A DNA stretch of 64,000 nt from Rhopalosiphum padi (lineage: Eukaryota > Arthropoda > Insecta > Hemiptera > Aphididae), in assembly GCF_020882245.1 (NCBI RefSeq), contig NC_083598.1:38291858-38355857 (forward strand), given 5' to 3'. The translations under genes and the position numbers were made by a program. The notes beneath the pieces were generated by a model. It had not been told where the DNA came from, made no database searches, and saw nothing but the letters and a program-made list of their open reading frames with translations. The stretch's first letter is position 1, and every line of letters starts with the position of its first letter. Positions 36,601 to 51,456 of this stretch are shown here, piece after piece.

Positions 36601-39600
36601 ATGTTTATACGGAGCACATTTGGTTTGTACATATAATAGATAATTGGTTGTAAACTTATAAAATTACAAAATATCTGTTTTTGTTTGCTATTTGTAGTAG
36701 GTACCCGACTGTTATCAATGCAGTATACAATTCAATGCAAAAACAAGATTTTCGTGAGACTAAATCCATACATTTATTTGTTTATCTATTAATTATTAGA
36801 GTATACAAAGATTATATTATAATATCATGTATTAACTATATTAACTATGGATATTCGATGCCCATTGATAAATTAATATTGCCAGTGTAAGATTCAATGG
36901 TCAATGAACATCGTATCATTATTTCAATTAAAAACAAAAGTTTAAACGTTTCAGTAATAATATACATTGTCATATATTGACATTGATTGTTTAAATGTTG
37001 GATTATGAGTATGAATTCAATATTATTATGTGCAATCGGATTTATTTTTTGTCTAATATATTCACATAACTTTAAATTATCAGTTACCCCGGCTACATAG
37101 ACTAATTATATTTCATTCGAATAAAACAATATTACTAAATTAATAATGATATATTTCATCTAATATTAAAAGTTTTAATTTAAATCGCAAAATCAATTAC
37201 TTAGTATGATCTTTTTTCTAGACAACTGCTTGAAAGCATTGTTAGTAATTCAAAGTAATTTTTCCTTGTTGAAATCTTAAAAGGAATTAATTTTATTTAT
37301 CATAAGTAAAATAAATGTAAATTTGGTATTAAGATTGTTGAAATATTTTAATAAAGTAATATTTTAAATAAAAATCAATTTATCCATTAATTTTTAAATA
37401 AAAATATAATATGATTCATTAATATATTGTAAAACTTTTTTTTTAAATATTTAATATTAGATGTGTAATACTATTGCATAAGGTCAATGAGTACGCCCGT
37501 GTTTCAAATTCAGAATGAGAATTCGCCACTGATTAAAACCCACTTTGCTTTAATTTTTCAAGTAATACTTTGTAGTACTATCATTCTTGAAAAATTTATA
37601 TCGTAAATTCAAAAGTATTCAATGTAATATTCATTAGTCATTACCTATAAAATAACGTTGAGCAAATATTTTACGTGAAAAGTTGTATACATCGATAAAA
37701 TATTGCAGCAGTATATCGGATTTTATCAGTTCAATTTAAATAAAATATACTATTGCGATTGCTTTTTAATTTTATACTTTATATACTTTGTACCTACGTC
37801 CTGTAATTCTTTAGAAACAAATTAACAATCATTATAAAATATTTTTTTTGAAGTAGGTAATTGAATTTTCTATCAGAGACATTGGAAACTATTATTTTAG
37901 TTTCTGTTTTTAATTTTTGATAATCTGATAATTGTAAACACACAAACCTCAATAAATAATAATTAGCAGTATAATATAAACAATATTTCTACACTTTTAA
38001 GTCTGTTTCAAATCAAAATGCTGTGATTTAAATATACAACGATTATGCAAATTGATATTATAACCTTCTTAATTTAGTAAATGTCATATTTGTACATATT
38101 TTGAGTGCAATTGCTTTGACCTCATGGTAATTATAACTAAATATTCATTAAAATATAAAAATTAATTAATTAACTTTAAATTATAAATATTAAAACCACT
38201 ATATGAGACAAAAAGTAACAAATTATAGGTACCAAAATATGTTCGTCAACACCAATTATTGTGTATATATATTTTCTTAAGTGCCCATGTAATTTAAATG
38301 CATAAAAAAAATATTTTTTACCTTCGATATTATTAATACTGAGTAGATACTGTTTTAATTGTATACATATAAAACATAAATATGTAGATTTACCTAATTA
38401 TACATAAGCTATCTGTATTTTATGAAATAATATAGGTATAAATATATTTAACCATGACTTATACACTATAAATACATTTTACTATTTGATAACCATTTTC
38501 AAAAAAATATTTTCTACGAAACTAATAATTACGATTATGAAATACTTAATATTTATATTCTGTGTATATATTATTATACATGTAATTTTTTTTTTCTTGA
38601 ACTAAATAATATTGAATCAATTTATGTCAAAATGTCCGATATTTATTCATCAACATTTGCTTAATATTATTTAGTACTGTACATAAAAACACATGACTTA
38701 TACATATTTTAAATTTTAATGGAGTAATAAATTTTGTTTACAAATAAATTCAAAATAACTAATCCTTGAATCTATGGATCCATAATAACATTATTATTTA
38801 AATTTAAATTTGTTAAAAATACACATATTATCTAAAATATGATATCAAGGAATAAAATATTCATTATTTAGTTAATCGGTTAATTGGTTAATTAAAAAAT
38901 ATGTAGGTATGTCGATATAATTTTTCCCGTCATTTTTATTAAAATGTAATATTAATTGTAATATAAAAATGTTTATGTTCTGAACACATTATTGTTGTAT
39001 TTAAGTTTTTTTAATAAAATATATTAGTTAACGAATAATGTTGTGTAACAGGAGTGGCCAACATAATGAATCAATAAGTACAATGATACTAAAAGCCAAA
39101 ATGTTTATAATTTCATTTTATATAATTTGTTACATTTTTATAAATGTTTAATAAAAAAATTAATATTCATAAAAATAATAAGGAAATTTAATATAAGTGA
39201 ATTTATTTGAATTTTTTTTATAATCTGATTTTATTAGACTTAATTTCTACTGGTAGAGCTTTTTAAAGTTTTGCGATGCTGATTATACTCAATACTCATA
39301 CAGCACAACTTACTGTGAGTGCATTTTTTCTTAAATAAAAAATATAAAGCTCGTTTTGCTGTTCTAATTAAAGTATTCCCGAATTTCATTTTATTTCATT
39401 TTCACTATGGAATATTTTTTTTAAGTTTGGTGCCACTATAATATCAATACTTTAAAAAATTATAAATTTTTCTCCAGTAAAAGTATGTACACTTCTCTAC
39501 TCTACACCATTTAGATTTATTCACAGTTTTTTATTTTATACAAATTTGAAAATAACTAGCAAAGATAAAATTATATTTACCGTTCAAAATGATGCTCTTA

Positions 39601-42163
39601 TGTGGAATATTTGTCATATGCATCTAGTATGGTTGCATTACTAACTTTATAACACTCAAATTCTATGTTCCGATGATAAATAAAATATTTAAATATAAAA
39701 CAACAAACTGCGACAAAAATAATATTTATTGTTTGAATTCTGATACACCGATTGAATTCGATACAATATAATATATATTTTCAGTCAGATTCAATGAACA
39801 ATACAATTAAATTATAGCGGAAACACAAAGTAATAAGGGCAAATGTTGTCTTCAAGTTTTCTTATATATTTAAACTCAATATTCCTTAAAATATGAAAAC
39901 CTCGACATCCGCTATTCCCTTAAACACAAAATCGAACGTTATTTTTTTAAAGTGAGCAACCAATTGTCTAACTGTATATGCATACATTTTTTTCATATTT
40001 ATAATATAAATTGTTAAGATTTTAACTAATACTTAATATTTTAGTCTATAAATGATATGTATAATGTATATATAAAACGATAATAACTGTAATGTTTACT
40101 AACTTAGGACGACTTACATACAAATTAATAATTGTTTTTTGTATACCAATTTTAATTGTAGCGGCTCTAAAAACGTTAATATTATCAATAGATATTTTAT
40201 TTAATTTATAACAGCTATGTACAATTACAAAACATATATTTGATTTTAGCTAATATAAATTGAATAAAATATACATTATATATATAAATATTAATATTAT
40301 ATACATACGGAAAATATATAGAAGTATCTGTATCGAAAGTATGAATTGTATGCAAATACCAAAGTATCGGTTCAATTGTGACAGTGATAGTTCTTTTAAG
40401 TAATATTACGATCTAGTATTATTCCTAGTTCTGATTATCGGGATTTGAACATGATTCTTTAATATATTTATCTATATAATTTAGTGAAATCAATTTTGAC
40501 TTAATTGTTTGTGAAATGAACACAGTTTATGTTCTAGAAATATTAAAAAGTAAAGGACATAATATGACGTTATAATATAAAAGTAAATAAATTGTAAATT
40601 TATATATATATATATATACATTATTAATAGTTATTTTTACCTGACAAATTTATTTCGAATAAAATGTTTTGGCCAGACGTTACATGGAGAATTACTTACT
40701 CAGAACAAGTTATCGTAATATTACTTATACCTATGTCAAATTTAAATTCAAATATTTGTATACAAATATACAGACCCTAAATACACCAATAAGGTTATTA
40801 TAAAGTAAGAGCTGAAGACTACGACGTAGTTTAAATTTTGGGAACTTTTAATATTAATTTAATATAATAGTGTATTATTAAACATCATAAAAAGCACTTT
40901 GCTATAACGTTCATGTCTAATGAAAATATTCAAAATAATAATCCGTTAACAATAATTACCTAAGAAAAATACATATTATTAATAAAATCTGTATATAATA
41001 TTTAGCTAGCCAACAAGAAAATCTTAATCATCATTAACCTTGGTCTTATAAAAAAATGTTATAACTACATCAGTTAGTCAGATTAAAGAAATCAAATTTC
41101 AATCCTAAATTAAAGAATTATTTCATATAATAACAGGAATCTATAAGTACCTATTTACTAGTTTTGAGACAAATATTTAATCAAAATATTTTTTTTAAAG
41201 AAACTACTTGAAAATTAGGCCAGACGCGTTCGTGAAAAACACTATAAAATGAAATTATAATTTATTTCACCTTTTAAATAAATAAAGAACTCTGATAATT
41301 TTAGTACGCAGTTTCAGTATATGCATAATTGTATATATATATATATATCTAATACATTTAGTTCACAAGGCACAATTTCTCTTGTACGAAATAGGCAAAT
41401 ACAATTTATATTATCATAGCTATAATAGGTATGTGTATATCGTTACGCACCCACTAATCACTATATATATAAATACATTAAATCGTGTCTATTTATTAAT
41501 TATTACTAGTTTTTAGCCTATTGAAGGTTTTTACCTTCCATCTATGCTCGGATAATATCATAAAACTCAATGATCTGCCTTAGGGTTAAACGTTTTACAA
41601 CGCGATAATATTAGTTTGTATTGCTAAAACAAACGTATGATTATTTTAAGCATATAATCAAAACTTAACAGCCACATACAGAATACATTATACCTATGCA
41701 TATTAAATTATATTGTAAATGAGAAAAATACTCTAAAAATTAGGTCCAGTCATGTTACCTATTAGTGACCGTAACATAGTTCATATAGTATCTTCTATAA
41801 TACCTGTACCTAATATATTAAATCGTTTTCTAACAGTACACTCAAAACTTTCCGTAAGTCTGAAAAAATATGTACACCTCATTGATTATAGATTATTTAT
41901 AACCAACAAACAAACTATAATCTTGGACCGAGTTCGATTCAGTGTCCAAGATACATTAAAATAATTATTATTCAAAGTGGAGGAATGGTACACGCACTTA
42001 ATGCACATTTGTTTGTACATTTTTCATTTCAGCTGCTAGAACAACAATAATATTGTTCAATGTATATGTTTATGTTGTATATGTATAAACATATAGTCAT
42101 TTTACGTGTTACAATATGTTAATCAAATATAGAAACGGTAATTTTGGATGCATTGAGATAATA

Positions 42164-42184
42164 CCAGAGTGGTTCTCAAGACCT
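42164..42184 (+). repeat. Possible hAT-like end fragment (CAGAGTGGTTCTCAAG)
   Basis: CAGAGTGGTTCTCAA resembles the CAGNGGTTCTCAA start of some hAT elements. A sequence TTTTGAGAACCACGCCCAAT at about 46186 is inverted relative to it but does not end in CTG, and no target duplication links the two. It is therefore listed as a fragment only. Confidence 0.25.
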
Positions 42185-45100
42185 CAACGAATTTAAATAT
42201 ATGTCTGTAATATTTTCCAAACAAAAAAATAAATAGAGGTACTTAAGTAAATATTTAGTTATTTGAATGGTTCTTTCACACGATATACTAAATTACTATT
42301 TAACGCAAACATTTCCTTTTATTATATATTGTATTAGATTATTTACTGGTAGGTATACATTTAAGTATAATATTCAATTTTACTTAACTGCGGTAACAGC
42401 GTAATTAACGATCGGTAGTTAAATATTAATAAACATTATTCATTGAATACTTCTAATTATCCACTACTATTGTTTGTTGCAATAATATCAAGTATAATCA
42501 TATATTTATTATTCATAATAATCATTTATATTTAACTTCAAATAACTTAAATAGTGCTTACAGCGTTCCGTTTAAAAATTTTTAATAAATTGCACGTTTT
42601 TTTTACGCCTATAAAATTAAGTTATCAATGACTAACTCAATCCTTATTCTTTTCCGGTACTTGATAACTTATCCATATACTTTATTTGCATAGATTATTA
42701 GCAAAAAATATAAATATAGATAAATAAATAGCAATTTAGTTTACACTACAGAGTAATTTTAATTTTTTTCCAAGTCAAAATAATTGATTTTTACGTATGG
42801 ATAATAATGGGTATGTGTATTATTCATAATATCATATTTCTAATTAAATCGAATTTTGAAATTTTACGCGAAAAACATAAACATTGTATGGTAAAATTAG
42901 TAAAAGTTAGAAATTTGATATTATTTTTAATACAAACGTCTTTTGGTACTGTAAACTCGTATAACACTAAACTATCGATTTCCATAATATAAATTATGTT
43001 TTAGTATATTGAATGTATATTATGCACTAGTTTTTATAAATTATTATTAATTATTACAAAACGTCTACAATTTTGAACGAATACTATAAATAACATCCTG
43101 TTTCAAAGTGCATGCGATACAATATTAGTGTATCAATCCAGTTTGGCCCAGTCATTTAATTTTACGACCATGCATGGTACGAGTAACTCGATAATTCAGA
43201 TAGGTGCAACCTAAGAATTTTTTTTTTAATTCAAATTGTTTTACAGTATATTATATATAGATTATAAAAGATGATTGATTTCAGTTAAATTATTAGCTAC
43301 AACAATAATATTTTAAAATATTTTGGTCTCAAGTAAAGCCGACATCAATTTTAATAGCATAGAATTATTTTTATTTTTTTTTTTGATTAATATATACAAA
43401 TATAAATAACGTTTAAAATGTAAGTTTTTAAACTGACATCAACAAATATATCATATATTTGTCTGGAAATAATTTAATATTTTGCTAATAGTTAAAATTT
43501 GAAAATTATACCAATAATGATTTGATTGATGAAACAAACACCAGAAAGCCAGATTATTAGACTTGCAAAGTAACATTATCAACTAACTGATTTGTCTCAT
43601 AGTATTACTAAAAAATTACATAGTAAGTATGTACAAAAAAAATGTTTTGTCATACAATAAATATATTCTAGAAACTTTGCTAATAATTCACAATAGCTGA
43701 CGTGAAAAATGTAATTTAAAATGTATTTTTATAATATGTACCTACATCTAGGTATGTAATACAGGCAGTACTATAGTAATATTATTACTATTATTACTTT
43801 ATGTCGAATGGTAAAACTAGACAATACCTGTTGTTTATCGATTTAGATAAGTTTAAAAACAAAATCATGTAAATAATGTTAACATTTTCAACAACCGCAT
43901 GATCTAAAATGCAAGTATATAATATTTGACAAAATCTAACAACGCGAGTGGGTATGCGAGTAACCCAACGTCAGTGAATCGAATGTGATAGTATTATAAT
44001 GACCATCAATTACACCCAATGATTTATCATAATTCATAATACTTTGTTTTAATTGACATGATTGCTTTTTTTATTAACAAGTTTTCCATCTTCCTAACAA
44101 CTATAGTAACTCAATACATAGAATGTTTTTCAAACTCAACTAACATTGTTTCAAACATTTTCAAGTCCCGTTGGACTATACTGCAATACTAGAGTAATGC
44201 ATATATCATTAATACATCCTCTTTAACCAAACATATAAATAATATGTACCTGATACTTGACTTTTTTGGCCAAAATTAAAGTATTAAACCATAAAATATG
44301 TGTTATCATTTTTCGCTATTCAAATATATTATTGTTATTATTATTATTAATCACAAATGTATTTATCCTCAAAAAAATATTATGTTATAAATTATAATTT
44401 AAGTTCTTATCTTTAAAGTCACAATGGAAACTTAATATAAAATTTAATTTTAATTTTTAAATGTATTAAAATAATAAATTCGCGTTTTTTATTGAAACCA
44501 ACGCATCTGCAAGACTAAAAATACGAAATCAAATATATTAAAAACTTATTGTTTGTCAAGATTAAAATTCTATAAGTAAATACTCAAGTATACTTTTATA
44601 TAAAATAAAATAATTATTACAACAAAATGTAATTCCAAAAGTGTACATAGTCAAATAAATTCAAGTCCTGAAATAAACGGGTACGATACCTTTACTGTAA
44701 TTTTATTTACGTTATAATTACATTTATTTATTTATTAGCTAATAAACTTATAAATCAAATACTACGCGATTGTCCATATAATTTTGATTGCGCCATAATT
44801 TAAGCAACAGTTCCATAAAAAAAAAGTTAGAAAAATGAGTACTCCGTGAAGTGCATTAGTTTCCATTATATTTGTTAGCACAACATCCTGTTTTTTCTCT
44901 TTTATTTTTTATTATTTGTCAGATAAACAATTTTTATATTTATTAAAGAATTTATGTGTTGCAGCTTGCAATAACTTATTGTTAAAAACACAATAAAAAA
45001 ATGAACTTGAGATCATTCCAAGAAAAATACTATTACTATAAAATAGAAGTAAATAGAATACTTACGATTATTTTTAATGAACACTTATTGTCATATGAAA

Positions 45101-47132
45101 ATATTTTGAACAAATACACGAAACAATGTAGGTACAACACACCCTTGTTATAATATTTTATACTTCTTTATTAACACGACCTTATATAACTAAGTATTCT
45201 TCTTATTATTATTTTCAAAGGACATATTTTAACTAATCAATGTTGTATTAAATTTAATTCTGCAGTAGTAATAGTTTAACATTTGTTAGGAAATATTTCG
45301 ATAGTTATTTCTGCTAAATCTAAAAACAAAAGGGCATTAGAAAACCTTGATACGATATTATAATAATTAGTAATTAAATTATTTAAATGAGTTGCGCGAT
45401 ATTCTAAATAACATTTATGTGATATAATATATTTTTAATATAAACAGAATAAATATATATATATATATCATAACCACATATTATATGATAATTTTCAATC
45501 TGTAGGTAGTATGAAAATATTACATTTATGTGTTTTAGGTATCATTAAAAATTACGTTTCTAAATAAGAATGTATACATTTTTTACGCAGTTAGTAATAT
45601 TTATTATTTTAATATAAATGATTAACAAAATGATTTTATACATACCAGATGGAATAATAATACGATAGCATAATTATCAGTTTTGTTGACTTTAATGTCT
45701 TTTTGTATACGTTGACATTTTTGTAGAACATAATATAAATAATATTATTATACCAGTATATCAAGCAAAATTATTAATAACCATGAACAGGAGCATGTGT
45801 TTTTTTTGTATTTGACGTGTCACCTTTAGGAGCAGTAAATAATCAGCAGTGAGGGTTTTTTCCCTTGAAAATCTAAATTGGATTTAGGTATTTATTATTT
45901 CATGTTCAAAAGTAAAAAAAAAGACAACTAAAAATCAAATAATTGTTTAATACAATTTTCGTTTCAAAATTGTTGCCAATGTTTTATTTTTATCAAATAT
46001 GAAGTTTTGTTCCAGGGTACTTTAATTGTTGATGTTTTGTTCCCTTTGTTTATTATTAGTTTACATGGACATTTAGTAATTTTAATAAATAAATATAAAT
46101 GTTCATCCAATTAAAAGTTAATAAATACAATATAAAACTTACTTTTCTTTTCGTATATTCGGTAGTCTTACAATATTATGATAACAATTTTGAGAACCAC
46201 GCCCAATGGGCCGCGTTAAACAGGTTTCGATTGCTTTAGTTTTATATAAGTTCATTGATTTTATCGAATACATTATTTATAGTTCAGCAAAATTATAAAA
46301 TGATTTAAATTAATATTCCCCACAAACCGGATTAGACCATCATTTGACCAAAAATCGTATTTATATTTAACTATTTTTGTGTATGTACACGTACATATTT
46401 CTTAATATCATAATCTGTATTGAAAAAAAATCAGTTTGATACATAAAATAAAATCATGTTATGTGTGCAGTGTTGGCCTGCTGTCTCCAATTAGTCAATT
46501 TTATAATACCCGGAGTATTATCTGTTAACTGTCATTTAAACTTTCAGACATATTGTAATTTTACCCATCGCAAAACCTATCCTGTATTGATGTATTATTA
46601 TTAAATGCAAGTGATCCTGTTATATATGTATACAATTTTAAACTGACAGGTCGCGGTGTATTCCACTATTCCGAACTTATTTAAACGTTTGTGAGCGAAA
46701 ACAATTCGCTTCTTATTCTATTACATTCACGGTATTGAAATTCATTACATATAGAGAATTGAACACGCATTTGTGAAGATGCATTTCAAAGACAAATTTT
46801 TAAATTTAGCATTTTAAAAATGGCTCAAACGGGGATTTTTTGGCCCACTAAAATCGTATATTTTTTGCTTATATAGGGTTTCTATTAGTTACAGAAAATA
46901 AAATAATAATTATAATTGAATAGAATGATTTTAGACTTATACTTGTCTTTATATTGTCTCAAACCCGCCCAAATTAATGTGTTAAAAATACGACCTTACA
47001 TTTAACTGAGTTAAAGAAAGGGTAAATCCACTGGTATTATTTAATTTGTCACGGGTAACGTCGAGCAAGATCAGCAGGCTAGTATATTATAATAATATAC
47101 CAACGTTATATGTTTATGATTATATATACACA

Positions 47133-47420
47133 CAGGGTGTCCTGTGAGGATTTATCCATTGCGATATCTCCTGAAATAATGGAGATATCATAGTTCTAGT
47201 TTTTTAATAACATCCACAGAGTTATAAATTACAAATATTTGATGTTTTAATTTACGTCCATGTTTTGGTAAAAAAGTTAAAAAATATTTTTTTTTATTTA
47301 ATTATTTAAAAAAAAAAATTGAAGATAGCCATTTCGTAGAGTTCATTTTTCTGAAAATATTCACGTTTCAACATTTTAATTTCATCAATTTCCTGATTTT
47401 TAATATTTTTTCTAGTTTCG
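47133..47420 (+). repeat. Left arm of the fold-back element
   Basis: This arm of about 290 bp pairs imperfectly with 47523-47835. Matched blocks include GATATCTCCTGAAATAATGG near the tip, the poly-A/T block in the middle and the TTTTTAATATTTTTTCTAG block near the loop. Confidence 0.75.
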
Positions 47421-47522
47421 AGAAGCCTGCCGGTTAGTTCATCGGCCGTACTAGCACGCGGGCTACATGTTGGATACAATAATACCACAATGATATCGTA
47501 TTAAATAATTCGCAGTTTTTTT

Positions 47523-47835
47523 TTCAAAACTAGAAAAAATATTAAAAATCAGAAGATTAATTAAATTAAAATGTTGGAACACTTGAAACATCAATATTTT
47601 CAGAAAAATAAACACTACGAAATGGCTCTTCAATTTTTTTGAAAATAATTAAATAAAAAAAATATATTTTTTAACTTTTTTACCAAAACATAAACATCAA
47701 TCAAAACATGAAAAATTTGTATTTCTTGTCTCTGTGAATCTTATTAAAAAACTAGAACTATGATATCTCCATTATTTCAGGAGATATCGCAATTATTGGT
47801 AAATCCTCACGGGACCGTATCCCGAGGACACTCTG
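47523..47835 (-). repeat. Right arm of the fold-back element
   Basis: This is the inverted partner of 47133-47420. It is slightly longer because of an insertion of about 15-20 bases between the terminal GGACACTCTG and the TGAGGATTTA block. TATATA follows the right end. Confidence 0.75.
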
Positions 47836-47841
47836 TATATA

Positions 47842-49940
47842 TAATTCAGTATAATATATATGGAGAAAGGAGGATTTTTGTGCCGAGAGGTAAGATTAAA
47901 TAATAAATAGACCATAACAAAAATCAGACATCTATCTATTATCGAATATTTGCGTTTGACAATATTATAAATCATCATTGTAAATAGAAAGTTTTGGATT
48001 TTTTTTTTCTTTTGTGGGAGGGAATTATATTATGCACTATATATAAACTTAAAGGTATCGTTAAAGTTATAACTACTGAAGACATTCGTTACACACAATA
48101 CTCGTATGTAATAGTATAGTTCCTTACCTACAAATGCACAAATACAATGGCATTAGGTATGTTTAAAACATATTCCTAACGTTCATGATTTTCGTGTTCA
48201 ATGAACAAAATAAGAAAAATATTATAAAAGTGAAAAAGTTTTTAATAAGAGCTGTATTATTTCTGTATTGATTTCAAAATTAAATGTTCGTAAATTTTAC
48301 CTATATATATATATATATATATCACTATAGATTAAACTAAAATTGTATCATTAAAATATTTTATGCCATGTGAAATAAATACATTATATTAAACGCAATA
48401 AAAATATATTTAAAACATTTAACGAAAACATGTAGTGACATATCGGTATAATGGTGTTATTATTTTTGAAAGGTTTATATAATCTGTGACAGTAAATGTA
48501 AACGGAATTCACTCAGTGGTGACACGTCTTGTTTCTTTATATTTTTATATTATTATTATTTCTTATTAGTTTAACAAGTAACCATTAAATAAATCTTAAA
48601 ATGCATAAATATATAATTTTATAAAACGTTCAACATAATATATATTAAATTATTTTTTAATAATTTTTAAACATAATATACGTATAACCACACATTATTT
48701 ATAATATTTTATTATTTTATGAATTTATACTTGTACAATATTTTTAACCACCCTCGATCGTGTATTAAACAAAACTATATTATTGCATTACATCTCTTTC
48801 GTGTTTCTGTTTAAAAATCCGCTTTGGATATTTTGAAATTTATGTTATTTATTTCAATAACTATACTTTTATTTTGAAAAAATACGACTAAGTAAAAAGA
48901 ATTTCACCTAATTCAAACTTTGAAATGGTATATTTTTTATGACCACAGTTGGATTGCATTGGATTGCAGAGATCGTTTAATATTTTTTTTTATCAAATCT
49001 CGAAAGGATAAATTATGCGACGGGCGTGCATACTTTTGAACAAAAATAGTGAAATACGCTTAAGGAGAAGACGTTACACGCTCATAAATCTAATATACTC
49101 GTAGTTTGAGACTCTAAACCATAGGAGGGCTACAACACTTCGATAGTAAACAATAAGCGTCAAAACTAAATGTTTGAACTAAAAAAGGAAATGAATTGTG
49201 TCGTATAAAAGCATCAATATCCCGAGTACCTAGGGGCTGCAGTGAATTTCATGCTAGATATATGACTGTTCAATATATTGTATAAAAATTAAAAATTCTA
49301 AACGTGTCATAAAATATATTATCTGATTACGACAGAGTGGTGGGTTTCAAGAATAATTATGACATTGGATGGTCGTTGTTAATATAGCTATATTAATTAC
49401 GACTAAACGTATTTTACCAGTAGAGTATCTACGATTGATTTTAAGTGAGTTACGTTATACTGTACTGTAGTGAAAGTATCTTAACAAAAACTATATTTTT
49501 GAACCAACTTGTATCGTGAATTTGGATCAATAAACAAAAATATAGTTTTTATGCGGAGAATGGCAAACGCTATCATGTTGTTATGTCGTATTTATGTGTA
49601 CGGAAAACAAAACACAACAATTCTGCTATGATGTATATGAATAATTCATAGGCTTAACAATTTGTTTTTTATGAGAAGCATATTTTACACGTCATTAAGC
49701 GACCGTATGGTATCGATATTAGGACATGCCATTAATAAGTTAAAGCTAGTAAATAATCTGTATTTCATCATTCATGCATTTTTTCATTTAAATTAAATTA
49801 AAAGTTAAATACTTTAGTCACTTGGATAAAATAATTTTTTCAATAATATCTAAATTAAAATATAATTATTTATTTTATACGGGTGCTTGTTGCTCGCATC
49901 ATGCAAAATAACTATTCAACCTTTCAACCAAACATCCAAA
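47842..49940. other. AT-rich non-coding sequence between two MITEs
   Basis: No coding or structural signal seen. Confidence 0.6.
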
Positions 49941-49942
49941 TA

Positions 49943-50378
49943 CAGTTAAACCTCTGATAGGCGGACATTTTTTGTAACCGAAATTTCGTGAGCTATTCAG
50001 AAGTTGGTATCCGCTATTCTGAAAGGTACATTTTTAAAATTTATAAGTTTACCTAATGTGTTAATAAAATAATTATTATTATATATTTAAATAAGTATAA
50101 AAAAAATTTTTAAAAAGGAGTGCAAATACAATAATTATACATGCATAAATAAAACTAGATTTCGTGTGAATAATCGGTTTTTAAACGACTTTGTCATCGT
50201 TGTACACTAGTATAAGCGCTTTATTCTGTCGTTATTTTTAAATTATGATAAGAATAGATATCCGCTAATTGGATAATTTACTATTTAGAGATTTATCCAT
50301 TGAAAGATAATGAAAATGCCCCCGCTATCAAAAAAAACATCTGTTATTGGGTGGTAACCTTTAAGGGAGGTTTCACTG
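49943..50378. mobile_element. pogo/Tigger-like MITE flanked by TA
   Basis: The left end CAGTTAAACCTCTGATAGGC and the right end GGGAGGTTTCACTG are inverted, in the CAGT(T/G)AAACCTC form typical of pogo-like members of the Tc1/mariner group. TA dinucleotides flank both ends (49941-49942, 50379-50380), matching the known TA target duplication. The 436-bp body has no transposase frame. The phrases 'GGCGGACATTTTT' and 'TCCGCTAATTGGATAA' inside resemble the subterminal parts of such elements. Confidence 0.75.
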
Positions 50379-50380
50379 TA

Positions 50381-51355
50381 TCAATCTATATTATATTATA
50401 TGGTTGACATTGTTGTTGCTTCCAAAGTTTATTGCCGTGTATTATTTAATTAAAAATAATTGTATACAATAGTCCGTACGTAATAGGTTACACATAATGC
50501 ACTCGAATCATTATTATTAAACAAAAAAAGTATAGAGTTGACTAGTGACTATAGTGAACTAAGCTGAACTGATATGATGTTTAATCAATTTGGTCGGGAC
50601 GGTGGTGGTTGGTGAGGTTTGGAATGTGTATGTAACTAACGAAAGTAATTTAAAATAAATGCCAAGCAAAGTTTGCTAGCCTTAAACTTTTATTGTGAAA
50701 CTTTACTCATATATATATTGTGTTATAGTGATGACGACGATTTTTAAATAATTATCAATTATCATTATTACTGTTACTTTGATCATTATAATATTATTAT
50801 TATTTATTAGAGCTGACATTTTGATTTAATGTATTACTTTTTCTGACGTTCAGCAGTAGTTGCATAAGTGGAAAATGTTTTTAATGATTTATTTATTTTA
50901 TAAATGTATGCCTGACGACTTTTTTAAGTTAAATATTACAGTTACATATTAATAATATTATAATAAGATTGAAGAATTTGATAATATAATATACAAGTGA
51001 TACAGATTAAAAATTAATCTTATAGATTATTGTTAACAATAAATATTATAAATACGAGAGTGATTGAGAATGATCGAGAATGATTAGAAGACATTAATAA
51101 TATAATAATATGTTAATGCTATTTTTATTTTTTATTTTTATTTATTACAACTTTTTAAGACATTTTCAAGTTTTTTTATAAATTATATATTTTTGTAATG
51201 AACGCACATTATAGTAAATGTATTGGTATAACATTATATGTATAATTATTATGTATACATATTTTATGATTTTTTAAGGAAATTCTTTTTTTTTTTTTTG
51301 AGCATTAGTACAGTCCTAATAATTATTATTTGCTTCATTACTATTCATAAAGGTA
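50381..51355. other. AT-rich non-coding sequence
   Basis: Only short AT-driven frames are present; no feature is supported. Confidence 0.6.
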
Positions 51356-51456
51356 TCTATACTGTTAATAGGTGGTACGCTCGCGCGCCGCGCAACCACC
51401 ACATCGTCATAGACGTCGCATTTAATTGGCAATTCTTTTTTTTCTTCTCCCCGTAG

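Larger units (their letters stand above)
32101..47100. other. Long AT-rich non-coding stretch
   Basis: About 15 kb with one CpG-rich patch at about 34150-34800 and two transposon-like fragments (36551, 42164). The remaining open frames are short and AT-driven. It may be intergenic DNA or a very long intron. Confidence 0.55.
47133..47835. mobile_element. Fold-back (long inverted repeat) MITE-like element
   Basis: The left end CAGGGTGTCC and right end GGACACTCTG are inverted. The arms continue with GCGATATCTCCTGAAATAAT versus its complement near 47765-47790, and pair inward to about 47420 on the left and 47523 on the right (CTGATTTTTAATATTTTTTC and partner). The unpaired centre of about 100 bp includes the GC-rich segment near 47425-47470. 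No transposase is present, so movement would need one supplied in trans. The right arm carries a short insertion near its tip (CGGGATACGGTCCCG). Confidence 0.8.

Noticed and set aside
46144..46257. Minus-strand 38-codon frame ending at a GAAAA|GTAAGT donor-like site
   Set aside because: No upstream acceptor or partner exon. The GC-rich part (AACCACGCCCAATGGGCC) looks more like a transposon fragment.
47306..47488. 60-codon minus-strand frame
   Set aside because: It lies within the arm and loop of the fold-back element and is not a gene.
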